Numbered from the stretch's first letter, positions 26,375 through 36,111 are shown. The stretch: DNA of 64,000 nucleotides from Ferdinandcohnia sp036965045 (GCF_036965045.1 NZ_JBALOV010000017.1:62001-126000); one strand, 5' to 3'. Numbers and translations: made by a program. Notes: generated by a model from the letters alone, not told the origin.

Positions 26375-27445
26375 ATGACAACAGTGATTGATATAAAGAG
26401 AAGTGTAAAAAATCCTCTCATTACACCTCAAGATGTAAAACCATCACGCCCAGATTTTACAGTTGAATGCGTCTTCAATGCGGGCGTGACACGTTATCAA
26501 GAAGAAGTTATTTTACTGATGCGTGTTGCGGAACGTCCTGTTCAAACAAACCCAGATGTATTGACTGTTCCTGTATTAAGGGAAAATGGGGATGATTTTT
26601 ACGTAGATGTTATGGATATTGATCGAAACAATCCGTCGTATGACTTTTCTGATCCTCGAAAGGTGAAACAAATCGACATTGATACGTATGTTTATTTAAC
26701 TTCGATGTCTCATTTACGTATTGCTCGCAGTAAGAATGGTGTGGACTTTGTAGTTGAGGACGAGCCATTTATTTTCCCAAGCAATCGTTACGAAGCATTT
26801 GGTACTGAGGACCCACGTATTACCTTCATCGATGACTACTACTATATTAATTATACAGCGGTTTCCGATAAAGGAATTACAACCGCGTTAGCGAGAACAA
26901 AGGATTTTAAATCAGTTGAGAGACGAGGCATTATTTTTACGACTGAAAATCGCGATGTTACTATTTTTCCTGAAAAAATAAACGGGAACTATTTTGCCTT
27001 ACATCGTCCGGTTCCAAAGCAAATTGGCCGTGGCGAAATGTGGACGGCTACTTCACCGAACTTGACTCATTGGGGAGAGCATACGTTTCTAATGGGAGTG
27101 GAAGAAGGCTGGGAGTCGCAAAAAATTGGCGGTGGGGCTGTACCATTTAAGACGGAAAAGGGATGGATGGAAATCTATCACGGCGCAGACCGCAACAATC
27201 GTTACACACTGGGAGCTGTACTTCTTGATTTGGAGGATCCGAACAAGATTATAGCAAAAACAAAGGAACCAATCCTTGTACCTGAAGCAGCATATGAAGT
27301 TGAAGGATTCTTTGGAAACGTTGTCTTCACGTGTGGTGTGTTATTTGAAAATCAGGTCGTCAAAATTTATTATGGCGGTGCTGATAATGTGATGGCACTA
27401 GCTGAAGTTCATATTGATGAAATCTACCGGGCTTTAAGTCTCTAA
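26375..27445 (+). CDS. GH130 beta-mannoside phosphorylase (copy 2)
   Basis: A 356-residue cytoplasmic phosphorylase releasing mannose-1-phosphate from a beta-mannoside. It parallels the copy at 15078 along its length: FNAGVTRYQEE, YDFSDPRK, GTEDPRIT (catalytic Asp146), DVTIFPEKING, HRPVP, GGAVPFKTEKGWMEIYHG and YEVEGFFGNVVF. The copies differ enough in the first 80 residues and in the acceptor loops to suggest different substrates. ATG 26375 follows AAAAGGAGGAG. First gene of an operon with a GH2 beta-mannosidase, a zinc dehydrogenase and a ROK kinase. Confidence 0.88.
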   Translation: MTTVIDIKRSVKNPLITPQDVKPSRPDFTVECVFNAGVTRYQEEVILLMRVAERPVQTNPDVLTVPVLRENGDDFYVDVMDIDRNNPSYDFSDPRKVKQIDIDTYVYLTSMSHLRIARSKNGVDFVVEDEPFIFPSNRYEAFGTEDPRITFIDDYYYINYTAVSDKGITTALARTKDFKSVERRGIIFTTENRDVTIFPEKINGNYFALHRPVPKQIGRGEMWTATSPNLTHWGEHTFLMGVEEGWESQKIGGGAVPFKTEKGWMEIYHGADRNNRYTLGAVLLDLEDPNKIIAKTKEPILVPEAAYEVEGFFGNVVFTCGVLFENQVVKIYYGGADNVMALAEVHIDEIYRALSL

Positions 27446-27488
27446 ATCTAGCACGAATAAAAAAATGAAGTGAGAAGGATGACAACCA

Positions 27489-29996
27489 ATGAAACTAACA
27501 CAAAACTGGAAAATTCAGCATTTTGAACGGGGACAAGAAGGAGATTTAGTCATCGCCTCGCCAGATTATATCGACCATTTTTGGATGACTGCGAATGTAC
27601 CTGGTGATGTTCACTCCACGTTAATTCAGAAGGGGTTAATCGATAACCCGTTCTTCGGACATCATGATTTAAAATCAAAATGGGTTTCTGAGAAGGTTTG
27701 GTGGTACCGATCAGAATTTCAATATGATAAGAAAAACCTTCAACCGGATGAGCGTCTGGAGTTAATTTTTGAAGGGCTCGATACGTACGCAACGATTTAT
27801 TTAAATGGATGCGAAATTGCCTCCACTGAAAATATGTTTATTCCTCATGTGTTTGATGTGACAAGAGAAGTTGTGGATGGAAAAAACATTATTGCCGTTA
27901 AATTTGATGTGGTGGCAGATGTCCTAAAAGAAAAGGAAAAGAACTACTGGGCCGGCTACGGGAAAGATCGGATTTGGGCACGTAAGGCTCAGTATCATTT
28001 TGGCTGGGACTGGGGGCCACAAATTGTAACGGCAGGTATTTGGAAGGATGTTCGACTCGAAAAACGAAAAATTGCCAAGATTGATAGTGTGTTTGCAAGA
28101 ACAGTAGAAATTGCAAATGACAAAGCGGTTGTCGAAATTGATGTTGATACAAAGACATATGCACGAAAATCTCCTTTATCTGTACACGTGGAGTTCCATG
28201 ATGGTGAGACCGCAATCATCAAAACCGCTCGGGTTCAGAAAAACCATGTGAAATTTATGATAGAGCTTGAAAATCCAAAGCTATGGTGGACACATGATTT
28301 AGGAACGCCTCATCTTTATACACTTGAGGTGGAACTCGTGTGTGAAGGCGAAGTTATAGATACGGAGTCAACAGATGTGGGTGTTCGTACAATTGAGGTT
28401 ATGCAAAAAGATGGTGAAGGCAATAACCGTTTTACATTTGTCTTAAATGGTGTTGAACTGTTTGCGAAGGGTGCGAACTGGATTCCAATTGATAACTTCA
28501 TAGGAGCTACACCAGATTCTCGATACAGCCAGCTCTTAACCCAAGCCAAAGAGGCGCATATGAACATGATTCGTGTCTGGGGCGGCGGAATTTATGAAAG
28601 AGATATTTTCTATCAGGAATGTAACCGTCTAGGTATGCTAGTCTGGCAGGATTTCATGTTTGCTTGTGCTCTTTATCCAGACTACAACTATAACTATATG
28701 CAAAATGTACGAATTGAAATAGAGTCAGCTATTAAGATGCTGCGTAACCACCCATCAATTGCAATATGGTGTGGAAACAATGAAAATGACTGGCTTTACG
28801 AAGTGGAATATACAGCAGGAAACATCGATACACCATTTTATGGAGAAAAAATCTACCATGAACTGATCCCTGAATTATTAGAGGAATTGGATAATAGTCG
28901 TCTGTATTGGCCAAGTTCCCCATTTGGCGGCAATGACCATGACTCACAAGAAGTAGGCGATCGTCACAACTGGCAGGTATGGCATGGCAATGTCGAGCCT
29001 CGAAAATTTGGCGAGAACTTAGGCCAGGATTATAGTGTTGAAGGTGTATCTTTTAAAAACTACAAAAAGGATTACACCCGTTTTAGCAGTGAGTTTGGTA
29101 TGCATGCCTCAGCTAATCGATTTACATTAGAGGATAATCTTCCGGAAGGCACCTTCTATTGGGGAAGTGATGAAATGTCTTATCGAAACAAGGACTATCA
29201 CCACCAAAAAGGGATTATGCTCATGGAAGGCTACACGGGGATTCCAACAAATATTGAGGAATACATGAATTTTTCCATGCTTACTCAGGCAGAAGGATTG
29301 AAGTGTGGAATTGAGCATTATCGTCGCAATAAGCCATTCACAAGCGGGTCTTTAATCTGGCAGCTAAATGATTGCTGGCCTGGCACAAGCTGGTCGATGA
29401 TTGATTATTATCAGCTTCCTAAAGCATCCTATTTTTATGCGAAGAAATTCTTCCATCCACTTTTATTAACGATTGACCATGATGCAGGAAGCGATCTTCA
29501 TATTTGGGTCATCAATGATTTGCTAGAGACGTATACAGATGTCCTCGAATTAACGGTAGAGAGCTTTAGTGGAGAAAAGTTATTTACAACCACTATTCCA
29601 GTTGAGGTTAAGGAAAATGCTTCCGCTAAAATAACTCGTTTTACAGAAGAAGAGCTGCTCAAGGGTTACCCTGCGAATGAGGTCGTAGTCCGTCTAACCT
29701 CTATGGAAGGTAAGGCGCAACAAAATGTGTACTATTTAAGAGACCATAAAGATTTGGCACTTCCTCAAGCTCATCTTCAGGTCGCGGTTGATGAAGACAA
29801 TCAGACTGTTACGGTCAGTACTGACAATCATGCAAGAATGGTAAAACTAGAGATTCCTTCAAAGAAGATTCATTTTAGTGATAATTTCTTTGACCTCTTA
29901 CCGAATGAAACCAAGACGATTGAAATTGGCCATCTTGAAGGTGAAAAAGTAGATTTAGGTCGTTTGCGTGTTTCGGCCATCAATTCGGAACAATAA
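27489..29996 (+). CDS. GH2 beta-mannosidase
   Basis: Exo-beta-mannosidase of 835 residues with no signal peptide, removing the core beta-mannose of N-glycans or terminal mannose of mannooligosaccharides. The N-terminal sugar-binding domain has WMTANVPGDVHSTL and WWYRSEF, both typical of beta-mannosidases rather than beta-galactosidases. The catalytic barrel has MIRVWGGGIYE, the acid/base Glu432 in WCGNNEND and the nucleophile Glu535 in SEFGMHA, followed by SGSLIWQLNDCWPGTSWS. The start follows GAGAAGGATG. It acts with the adjacent GH130: hydrolysis and phosphorolysis of beta-mannosides sit in one operon. Confidence 0.93.
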   Translation: MKLTQNWKIQHFERGQEGDLVIASPDYIDHFWMTANVPGDVHSTLIQKGLIDNPFFGHHDLKSKWVSEKVWWYRSEFQYDKKNLQPDERLELIFEGLDTYATIYLNGCEIASTENMFIPHVFDVTREVVDGKNIIAVKFDVVADVLKEKEKNYWAGYGKDRIWARKAQYHFGWDWGPQIVTAGIWKDVRLEKRKIAKIDSVFARTVEIANDKAVVEIDVDTKTYARKSPLSVHVEFHDGETAIIKTARVQKNHVKFMIELENPKLWWTHDLGTPHLYTLEVELVCEGEVIDTESTDVGVRTIEVMQKDGEGNNRFTFVLNGVELFAKGANWIPIDNFIGATPDSRYSQLLTQAKEAHMNMIRVWGGGIYERDIFYQECNRLGMLVWQDFMFACALYPDYNYNYMQNVRIEIESAIKMLRNHPSIAIWCGNNENDWLYEVEYTAGNIDTPFYGEKIYHELIPELLEELDNSRLYWPSSPFGGNDHDSQEVGDRHNWQVWHGNVEPRKFGENLGQDYSVEGVSFKNYKKDYTRFSSEFGMHASANRFTLEDNLPEGTFYWGSDEMSYRNKDYHHQKGIMLMEGYTGIPTNIEEYMNFSMLTQAEGLKCGIEHYRRNKPFTSGSLIWQLNDCWPGTSWSMIDYYQLPKASYFYAKKFFHPLLLTIDHDAGSDLHIWVINDLLETYTDVLELTVESFSGEKLFTTTIPVEVKENASAKITRFTEEELLKGYPANEVVVRLTSMEGKAQQNVYYLRDHKDLALPQAHLQVAVDEDNQTVTVSTDNHARMVKLEIPSKKIHFSDNFFDLLPNETKTIEIGHLEGEKVDLGRLRVSAINSEQ

Positions 29997-30009
29997 GGTG
30001 GAGAAAAGA

Positions 30010-31008
30010 ATGAAAGCAGCTGTATTAATTGATAAAATGAAAATGGAAATACAAGAACTTCCCGTTCCGGCACCAGCAGATCATGAAGTCATTGTAAAAG
30101 TGAAAGCATGTGGAATTTGCGGAACAGACCAGCATATTTATCATGGGCAACCTGGTTCTGCCGAGGTCCAGTATCCGATTGTATTAGGACATGAGTTGGC
30201 CGGGGAGGTTGTTAAAGTTGGTGCGAAGGTTACGTCGCTAACGAAGGGTGACCGCGTATCGATTGATCCTAATATGTATTGCGGGGAATGCGAATTCTGC
30301 CGAGGCGGACGTCCTCACCTATGTGACGATTTACAAGCCGTTGGCGTCACAAGAAACGGAGGCATGGGAGAATACTGTGCCGTTCCATCCCCTAATTGCT
30401 ATTTACTCCCAGACAAGCTATCTTATGAAGAGGGAGCGATGATCGAGCCACTTGGTTGTGTGTTACACGGTGTAAGTCAACTGAAGTTCTGGCCAGGCGC
30501 ATCTGTTCTAATTATCGGTGGTGGATACATTGGCCTGATGATGCTGCAAATGGCAAAAATATACGGAACAAAAGTGACAATTAGTGAACCTGACCAGAAA
30601 AAACACGAGGTTGCAAGTGAATTAGGAGCCGATCAAACGGTGACTCCGGCTGAACTTGAAAACTTGAGCAGTGGATTTGATCTAGTCATTGAGTGTGTCG
30701 GCCGAAAAGATAGCATGACCCAGGCCGTACAAATGGCACGAAAAGGCGGTTCGGTCTTACTATTTGGCGTATCAGCACCAGATACAAATATAGAAGTAAA
30801 CCCGTATGAGATTTTTTCAAAAGAATTAACGATTAAAGGATCATTCATCAATCCCCACACACATGAACAAGCGATTGCCTTAGTTGAACAAGGAAAAGTC
30901 CAAATCAAACCATTGCTGAGCCATCGTTTTACAATGGATGAGCTACCAGTGATCATGAAGGAGTATCCAAGACTAAAGGTAGTTAAAGGAATTGTTGTTG
31001 GGGAATAG
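30010..31008 (+). CDS. Zinc-dependent medium-chain alcohol/polyol dehydrogenase
   Basis: A NAD(P)-dependent dehydrogenase of 332 residues from ATG 30010, preceded by AAGGTGGAG; the frame back to 29968 overlaps the GH2 gene. Catalytic zinc ligands lie in CGICGTD and GHE (GHELAGEVVKVG). The structural zinc cluster is CGECEFCRGGRPHLC. The Rossmann loop reads VLIIGGGYIGLMM. It resembles sorbitol, threonine and arabitol-phosphate dehydrogenases. In a mannoside operon it may oxidise a polyol or C-modified mannose unit; the exact substrate cannot be read. Confidence 0.85.
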   Translation: MKAAVLIDKMKMEIQELPVPAPADHEVIVKVKACGICGTDQHIYHGQPGSAEVQYPIVLGHELAGEVVKVGAKVTSLTKGDRVSIDPNMYCGECEFCRGGRPHLCDDLQAVGVTRNGGMGEYCAVPSPNCYLLPDKLSYEEGAMIEPLGCVLHGVSQLKFWPGASVLIIGGGYIGLMMLQMAKIYGTKVTISEPDQKKHEVASELGADQTVTPAELENLSSGFDLVIECVGRKDSMTQAVQMARKGGSVLLFGVSAPDTNIEVNPYEIFSKELTIKGSFINPHTHEQAIALVEQGKVQIKPLLSHRFTMDELPVIMKEYPRLKVVKGIVVGE

Positions 31009-31076
31009 TGGGACGTAGGCAAAGGTTACAGTCCTGTGCATCGTCATCATTATAATAAGAAGGGAGAGTTTGACTT

Positions 31077-31949
31077 ATGAAAATAGGTGGAATAGAAGCA
31101 GGCGGAACAAAATTTGTCTGTGGAGTAGGGAATGAACATGGAGAGATTTACGAAAGGGTCACTTTTCCAACTACATCTCCAGAAGAAACGATGGAGAAGG
31201 TCTTCTCATTTTTTCAAGATAAAGAGGTTGAGGCAATCGGTGTCGGCTCGTTTGGCCCCATTGATGTAGATATCGAAAGTGAAACATACGGATATATTAC
31301 TGAAACTCCAAAGGTGAAGTGGAAAAATTTTAATATTGTGGGTGAACTGAAGAACTGTTTTAATGTACCGGTAGGGTTTCATACGGATGTAACGGCAGCT
31401 GCATTGGCTGAATCTACTTGGGGTGCAGCAAAGGGTTTGGACAACTGTCTGTATATGACTGTTGGAACAGGAATTGGCGTTGGTGCGGTCATAAACGGTA
31501 AGCCATTCCAAGGCTTAACCCATCCTGAAATGGGGCATATCTTGGTGAAACGTCACCCGAATGATTCGTTCGAAGGGATCTGTCCTTATCATGGAGACTG
31601 CCTTGAGGGGCTAGCAGCGGGGCCAGCCCTTGAAAAAAGATGGAACAAAAAAGGACAAGAACTAACAGACCAGCCTGAAGTGTGGGAAATCGAGTCCTAT
31701 TATCTAGCTCAAGCTCTCATGAATTACATTCTTGTTTTATCACCTAAAAGGATCGTTGTTGGTGGAGGTGTGATGAAGCAGGAACACTTGCTGCCACTCA
31801 TTCGTAAACAGGTGTTGGAATTGTTAAACGGCTATGTCGCTGTTCCGGAATTAACACCGGAAAATATCGATCGTTACATCGTTTTGCCAGGGCTTGGCGA
31901 CAATGCAGGTTTAGCAGGGTCTATTGCGCTCGGGGTGAATGGAAAATAA
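31077..31949 (+). CDS. ROK-family fructokinase/mannokinase (GmuE/ScrK-like)
   Basis: Phosphorylates fructose or mannose at C6; 290 residues. GGIEAGGTKFVCGVG is the ATP loop, GSFGPIDVD the next signature, GTGIGVGAV the second phosphate loop, and HPEMGHILVKRHPNDSFEGICPYHGDCLEG the zinc site with intact Cys/His ligands. This ligand pattern is that of the ScrK/GmuE branch; GmuE works in the glucomannan operon of Bacillus subtilis. ATG 31077 follows AAGAAGGGAGAG. With ManA it brings free mannose into glycolysis. It ends at the perfect-stem terminator at 31983, closing the GH130-GH2 operon. Confidence 0.87.
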   Translation: MKIGGIEAGGTKFVCGVGNEHGEIYERVTFPTTSPEETMEKVFSFFQDKEVEAIGVGSFGPIDVDIESETYGYITETPKVKWKNFNIVGELKNCFNVPVGFHTDVTAAALAESTWGAAKGLDNCLYMTVGTGIGVGAVINGKPFQGLTHPEMGHILVKRHPNDSFEGICPYHGDCLEGLAAGPALEKRWNKKGQELTDQPEVWEIESYYLAQALMNYILVLSPKRIVVGGGVMKQEHLLPLIRKQVLELLNGYVAVPELTPENIDRYIVLPGLGDNAGLAGSIALGVNGK

Positions 31950-31982
31950 AGATTGGATAGGTGTCTGAATAGGCGATGAGTT

Positions 31983-32021
31983 AAACCCAAGAATGGTGTT
32001 AGATGGATCATTCTTGGGTTT
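31983..32021 (+). terminator. Terminator after the ROK mannokinase
   Basis: AAACCCAAGAATG and CATTCTTGGGTTT form a perfect 13-bp stem around a 13-base loop. The T tract is short, but the stem is strong and the position is right. Confidence 0.75.
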
Positions 32022-32069
32022 GAAGATTGTACAAAACTAGGGGTTTTGGGAATCTCTTTTTATGCTTTT

Positions 32070-32660
32070 ACATAAAATGCAGTGTGTATTCGGACTGCTT
32101 TCCGAAAATAGGGGTACCATCAGTCCAAATGAGTCTCACATTTTGACTCCTTCACCCTCAAATTCTCTTAACCTGTCCAAATGCAGAGTGTATTCGGACA
32201 GATTTCCGAAAGTAAGGGTACAATCAGTCCAAAAGAAGCTTACATTCTGACTCACTCACTCTAAAATTCTCTTAACTTGTCAGAATGAAGCGTGTATTTG
32301 GACAGATATCTGAAAATAAGGGTGCCATGAGTCCAAATGGTCTCACATTCTGACTTACTTACTCTAAAATTCTTTCAATTTGTCCAAAAGAAGCGTGTAT
32401 TCGGACAGATTTCCGAAAGTAAGGGTGCAATTAGTCCAAAAGAAGCTTACATTCTGACTCACTCACTCTAAAATTCTTTTAATCTGTCCAAATGCAGCAC
32501 GTATTCGGACAGATATCCGATATGAAGGGCGCCATCAGTCCAAATGAGTCCCCCATTCTGACCCAATGACTCTTAAATTCTCTTAATCTGTCCAAATACA
32601 GCACGTATTCGGACAGATATCCGATATGAAGGGTCCTATCTGTCCAAATGAAGCAGGATC
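32070..32660 (+). repeat. 104-bp tandem repeat array, six units
   Basis: The marker GTATTCGGA (or GTATTTGGA) occurs at 32086, 32190, 32294, 32397, 32501 and 32605, steps of 103-104 bases. Each unit holds TCGGACAGATATCCGA-type inverted repeats. Each unit itself divides into two diverged 52-base halves, both opening with GTCCAAATG and with ATTC at the same offset. The array fills the space between the mannoside operon and the P-loop kinase. An open frame of 62 codons inside it is repeat sequence, not a gene. Confidence 0.9.
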
Positions 32661-32689
32661 GATTGAATTCGGCCTGAAAAATATAAGTG

Positions 32690-32718
32690 ACTCTCCATTA
32701 ATAATGGGGAGTTTTTTC
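32690..32718 (+). terminator. Hairpin with T run after the 104-bp array
   Basis: ACTCTCCAT, loop TAATA, ATGGGGAGT, then TTTTTT. A classical terminator shape although no gene ends just before it; it may shield the P-loop kinase gene from read-through. Confidence 0.72.
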
Positions 32719-32761
32719 GAAGGAATGTAGGGAAAGACTGACCCAGGAAGGATGCATAACA

Positions 32762-33280
32762 TTGCAAAAAGAAAAAAACGTCATTTATCTTGTCTCTGGC
32801 CCAGTCGGGGTTGGAAAATCTACCACATCCAAAAAACTTGCCCAGAGTGTTAAAAATTGTGTGCTTCTTGAAGGTGACTTTATTTTGAATATGTTTGATT
32901 ATGGAGCAGAAGCATCCTGGGAGGAACGCTTACGTCTATCGTGGGAATATATCCTTACTTTAACTAGAAGTTTGATTCAAAAAAAGTTTAATATCGTCAT
33001 CGACTTTGTGGTAGAAGATGAGCTGGATTGGTTTTGTGAACAAATCTCTGATTTGCCGGTAACATTGAAATATATTGTATTGAGAGCTGACAAGGTAAAG
33101 CTAATCGAACGTATCAATAAGAGGGGAGATATTGAGTTAATAGACCGCTCGTTGTTTTTATTAAACAAATTAGAAACAACTCCCTCAAATCAGCCATTTT
33201 TGCTTGACACTACTTTGAAGAGTACAGAAGAGATTGTTGATGTCATCATGAGTCATGACGAATTTACGATTACTATTTAA
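32762..33280 (+). CDS. P-loop kinase-like ATPase of unknown substrate
   Basis: A 172-residue protein with a Walker A loop GPVGVGKST near residues 14-22 and a compact alpha/beta fold like shikimate, gluconate or chloramphenicol kinases (IVIDFVVEDELDW as Walker B region, RADKVKLIERINKRGD as lid). The start is TTG 32762, 10 bases after AGGAAGG; no in-frame ATG is near. Substrate unknown. It stands alone between a repeat array and a convergent MFS/GH13 pair, so context does not help. Small kinases of this kind are common as single genes in Bacillaceae. Confidence 0.72.
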   Translation: MQKEKNVIYLVSGPVGVGKSTTSKKLAQSVKNCVLLEGDFILNMFDYGAEASWEERLRLSWEYILTLTRSLIQKKFNIVIDFVVEDELDWFCEQISDLPVTLKYIVLRADKVKLIERINKRGDIELIDRSLFLLNKLETTPSNQPFLLDTTLKSTEEIVDVIMSHDEFTITI

Positions 33281-33298
33281 AAAGTGTTTACATTATCA

Positions 33299-33335
33299 GT
33301 AATCGCCTCGCTTCCAAAGAAAGCGGGGCGATTAC
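33299..33335. terminator. Hairpin between convergent genes
   Basis: GTAATCGCCTCGCTT pairs with AAGCGGGGCGATTAC (one G-T pair). It lies between the P-loop kinase (plus) and the MFS gene (minus). A weak T tract follows in either direction, so it may be a bidirectional terminator. Confidence 0.6.
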
Positions 33336-33372
33336 TGCATTTGTTATGAAGTCAACCCGAGAGATTCTGCTT

Positions 33373-34623
33373 TTAGTTTTTTATCTTAACCGCTCCCACA
33401 CTTTTACCGAAATACTTTCTCTTGTCGAATTGAAAGTAGATGATAAGGAAAGAGCATGCAGCAACGATTCTTAGAGTCGTTGCGGTAACCAATGTGGTTG
33501 TCATATTGTATTCTTCCAATATGTAAACTCCCAATTGGGGTGCAAAAAAACCAATCAATGATAACAGAATATTGTAAATGGCTATACTGCTGGTCCGTTG
33601 TTCAGTATTGGATACACTGAGCAGGTGGTTAAATAATAGGATGCTGAGCCCTGATAGTGATAATCCAGAAAGAAACTGAACAAAGGCCAGGTAATACAGG
33701 TTGGTCGAAAAGAGACTTAGGAGCGGGATCATCCCCATGCCGAGCCCCGCGAAAACAAGCATCAGGGGGTTGCCATATTTACTGCTCATTTTTCCCCACC
33801 AACCAAAACTGATAATCTGGCCAATGGAATTGGCTACCGTAAACAAACTAAACCATAAAGCGGTCGCTTCTGCATATTTTATTTGATAAATGGTGAGTGT
33901 CGCCCACGCAATCTGCCAAGAAAAATGATAGAAGAGTGCACACAATAGAAAAGCGAGATACGGTTTTTCTTTGATCACCTGTAAATTAATCGAGTGCTTT
34001 TTCTCGATTTTGTCCACTACTCTTTTTGGTTCTCTATGTTTACTTAAATAATAGACCTCGATCATGCCTATTAAAAAGGCAAGCAGGAAAAGAAATTGGT
34101 AGGGCAGTGCCCATTCCTTGTTAAACTGGACCATGACAATTCCCATAAGGAGAGTCACGATCATCGAAACAATGCTTAGAATTCTACCGCGTTTACTAAA
34201 AAAGATGGCTCTTCTGTTTTCCGGAAAAATATCCCCCATCATCGATTGCCAGCTAAGGTTTCCCATTGAGCCGGGTAAATTCATCAATGCGATCACTGCG
34301 ATAAACCAAATGGCTAGATCTGCATTGGGAAGAAAAGGGATGAATGCTACCAGCAAGAGAAAAGACCGGGCTATAAGAGTGGAAGTGGTTGTGAATTTTT
34401 TCTTTTCTTCCAGCCGATTCACCCAGATAGCCCCTGGTATCATTGCGATCATACTGACTAATGGCGGCAGCGAGCTTAGCAACCCAATTTGGTAATTCGT
34501 CGCTCCCAATACATTGATTGCAAAAAATGAAGCATAGTTATTTGTTAGATTCAACGACATAATATTAAAGATGCCGTGCCTTATGCTCCATTTTTCATTT
34601 GCTGCTTCATTCAAAGGAATCAC
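33373..34623 (-). CDS. Major facilitator superfamily transporter
   Basis: A 416-residue membrane protein with about twelve hydrophobic segments and a positively charged central loop (SKHREPKRVVDKIEKKH, near residues 195-211). It starts at GTG 34623 after AAAGGAG. It follows the sucrose-phosphorylase-type gene by 18 bases and is likely co-transcribed with it, so it probably carries the glucoside that enzyme cleaves. It lacks the sequence signatures I know for lactose or sucrose permeases, so the solute is unspecified. The pair is controlled by the GGGAACGTTCCC operator at 36147. Confidence 0.85.
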   Translation of the reverse strand: MIPLNEAANEKWSIRHGIFNIMSLNLTNNYASFFAINVLGATNYQIGLLSSLPPLVSMIAMIPGAIWVNRLEEKKKFTTTSTLIARSFLLLVAFIPFLPNADLAIWFIAVIALMNLPGSMGNLSWQSMMGDIFPENRRAIFFSKRGRILSIVSMIVTLLMGIVMVQFNKEWALPYQFLFLLAFLIGMIEVYYLSKHREPKRVVDKIEKKHSINLQVIKEKPYLAFLLCALFYHFSWQIAWATLTIYQIKYAEATALWFSLFTVANSIGQIISFGWWGKMSSKYGNPLMLVFAGLGMGMIPLLSLFSTNLYYLAFVQFLSGLSLSGLSILLFNHLLSVSNTEQRTSSIAIYNILLSLIGFFAPQLGVYILEEYNMTTTLVTATTLRIVAACSFLIIYFQFDKRKYFGKSVGAVKIKN

Positions 34624-34641
34624 ACCTTCTCCTTTACCCGT

Positions 34642-36111
34642 TTAGATGAAATATTGAACTGGTTTTCCTTGTTCATCGGTATAGTCAATTATCGACTTGT
34701 ACGTTTTCAGATCGATTGATAGCGTACAACGATGGTCCTCTTTGTTCCAAGATAGTCGAACCTCATCCTTTGCAGAATCCAACACTTTAAAGTCTCCATT
34801 AAAAGCAGGATACTCATTTCTAAATCGAATGAGCTTTAACAGCCTTTGAACGACTTCTTTTTGAACGGAGCCTTCGATTTCTTCCAGGGTGAAATTGTGG
34901 CGGTTCATTTCCCGTGTTTCGCCTGTTTTCTCCACTGCTTTATAATCATTTTCTCCGGCCAATAAACCAACATAATAGACCTGTGGAATACCCGGTGTAA
35001 AGAACTGAATGGCTCTCGCTGCTAAATAAGCGTCGTCATTGCGATCCAGCACCGAATAATAAGTCCCCCCAATTTGATGAACATCAAATCCGTCTGGTCC
35101 TTTATGTTCATCAGATACGATGAGACTGAGGTTTGAGCCCCTCTTCAGGCAGATATCCACTACGTTTCGGGCATCCTTTATATCTATTAAATCCTGAAGG
35201 TCAGGCAATACAGGAACACCATCATGACAGTCCAGCATCGTAAATTGATTCTGTGGGCGAACCTTTAAATAGGCGGTCAGCTTCTCACTCGTTTTGTTCA
35301 AGATGGTATCAAGAACGGTATACGGTAAAATAAAGTCGTAAATCCAAAAGCCTCGTTCCGCCAGTTTGTTTTGAATGGAATAATGAGCATGCACTTCTGG
35401 AAGCAATTCAATCCCCTCTGAGTCTGCCATCTCCTTCATCCAATCAAGGAAATCATAGATTTCCGGTTCAACAAAGAAGCAGCTAGTCCCAAGCTTTTTA
35501 TTAACAAATCCAACGGCATCTAATCGAACGGTTTTGATCTGGTTTTCACTGAAATTCCTAAAGAAATCACTCAAGAGCTGTCTTACCTTCTCGGAGGTGA
35601 CATCTAAGTCAATCTGTTCAGAAGGGTCTTGCCTCCCAAATGTTGTCCAAACCTTTTCTTCTTCTCCTGTTTCTTCCACGATAAAGGTAGAATAAGGTCT
35701 AGGTCTTCTTAGAAAAATTTTATCGATATCTTCCTGCAACGGCTGGCCGTCTTTCCACAGTTTATCTAACGTAATAAACATATCCGCATATTCCGCTTTT
35801 CTTCCTTTTTTGATGAAATCCTGGAAGTACAGCGATTGTCTTGAAATATGGTTAACCATTAAATCCACTAATACATCGAAGTTTTCACCAATCTCTCTTA
35901 TATCGTCCCAAGTTCCAAATTTCGGTTCGATTTCTAAATAAGTGAGTGGAGCAAAGCCTCTGTCCCCTGATGAAGGGAAAGGAGGAAGGATGTGAACCCC
36001 GCCTTTAAAAATATCTCGAAAATGGTTCAATAGCACCTGATTAAGCGTTTTTAAGTCTCCACCAAGAGAATCTGGATACGTAATGAGTTGTACTTGATTT
36101 TTTACTGGCAT
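34642..36111 (-). CDS. GH13_18 sucrose phosphorylase-type enzyme
   Basis: Phosphorolysis of sucrose or a related alpha-glucoside to glucose-1-phosphate. The protein is 489 residues, the usual length. It opens with NQVQLITYPDSLGGDL and LPPFPSSGDRGFAP, hallmarks of sucrose phosphorylases. Nucleophile Asp198 in VRLDAVGF, acid/base Glu239 in LPEVHAHY, and LDCHDGVPV complete the site. ATG 36111 follows AGAAGGAG. The subfamily also holds sucrose-6-phosphate, glucosylglycerol and glucosylglycerate phosphorylases, which sequence inspection cannot exclude. Regulated by a LacI operator whose twin lies in front of the lacI gene at 37522. Confidence 0.88.
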   Translation of the reverse strand: MPVKNQVQLITYPDSLGGDLKTLNQVLLNHFRDIFKGGVHILPPFPSSGDRGFAPLTYLEIEPKFGTWDDIREIGENFDVLVDLMVNHISRQSLYFQDFIKKGRKAEYADMFITLDKLWKDGQPLQEDIDKIFLRRPRPYSTFIVEETGEEEKVWTTFGRQDPSEQIDLDVTSEKVRQLLSDFFRNFSENQIKTVRLDAVGFVNKKLGTSCFFVEPEIYDFLDWMKEMADSEGIELLPEVHAHYSIQNKLAERGFWIYDFILPYTVLDTILNKTSEKLTAYLKVRPQNQFTMLDCHDGVPVLPDLQDLIDIKDARNVVDICLKRGSNLSLIVSDEHKGPDGFDVHQIGGTYYSVLDRNDDAYLAARAIQFFTPGIPQVYYVGLLAGENDYKAVEKTGETREMNRHNFTLEEIEGSVQKEVVQRLLKLIRFRNEYPAFNGDFKVLDSAKDEVRLSWNKEDHRCTLSIDLKTYKSIIDYTDEQGKPVQYFI

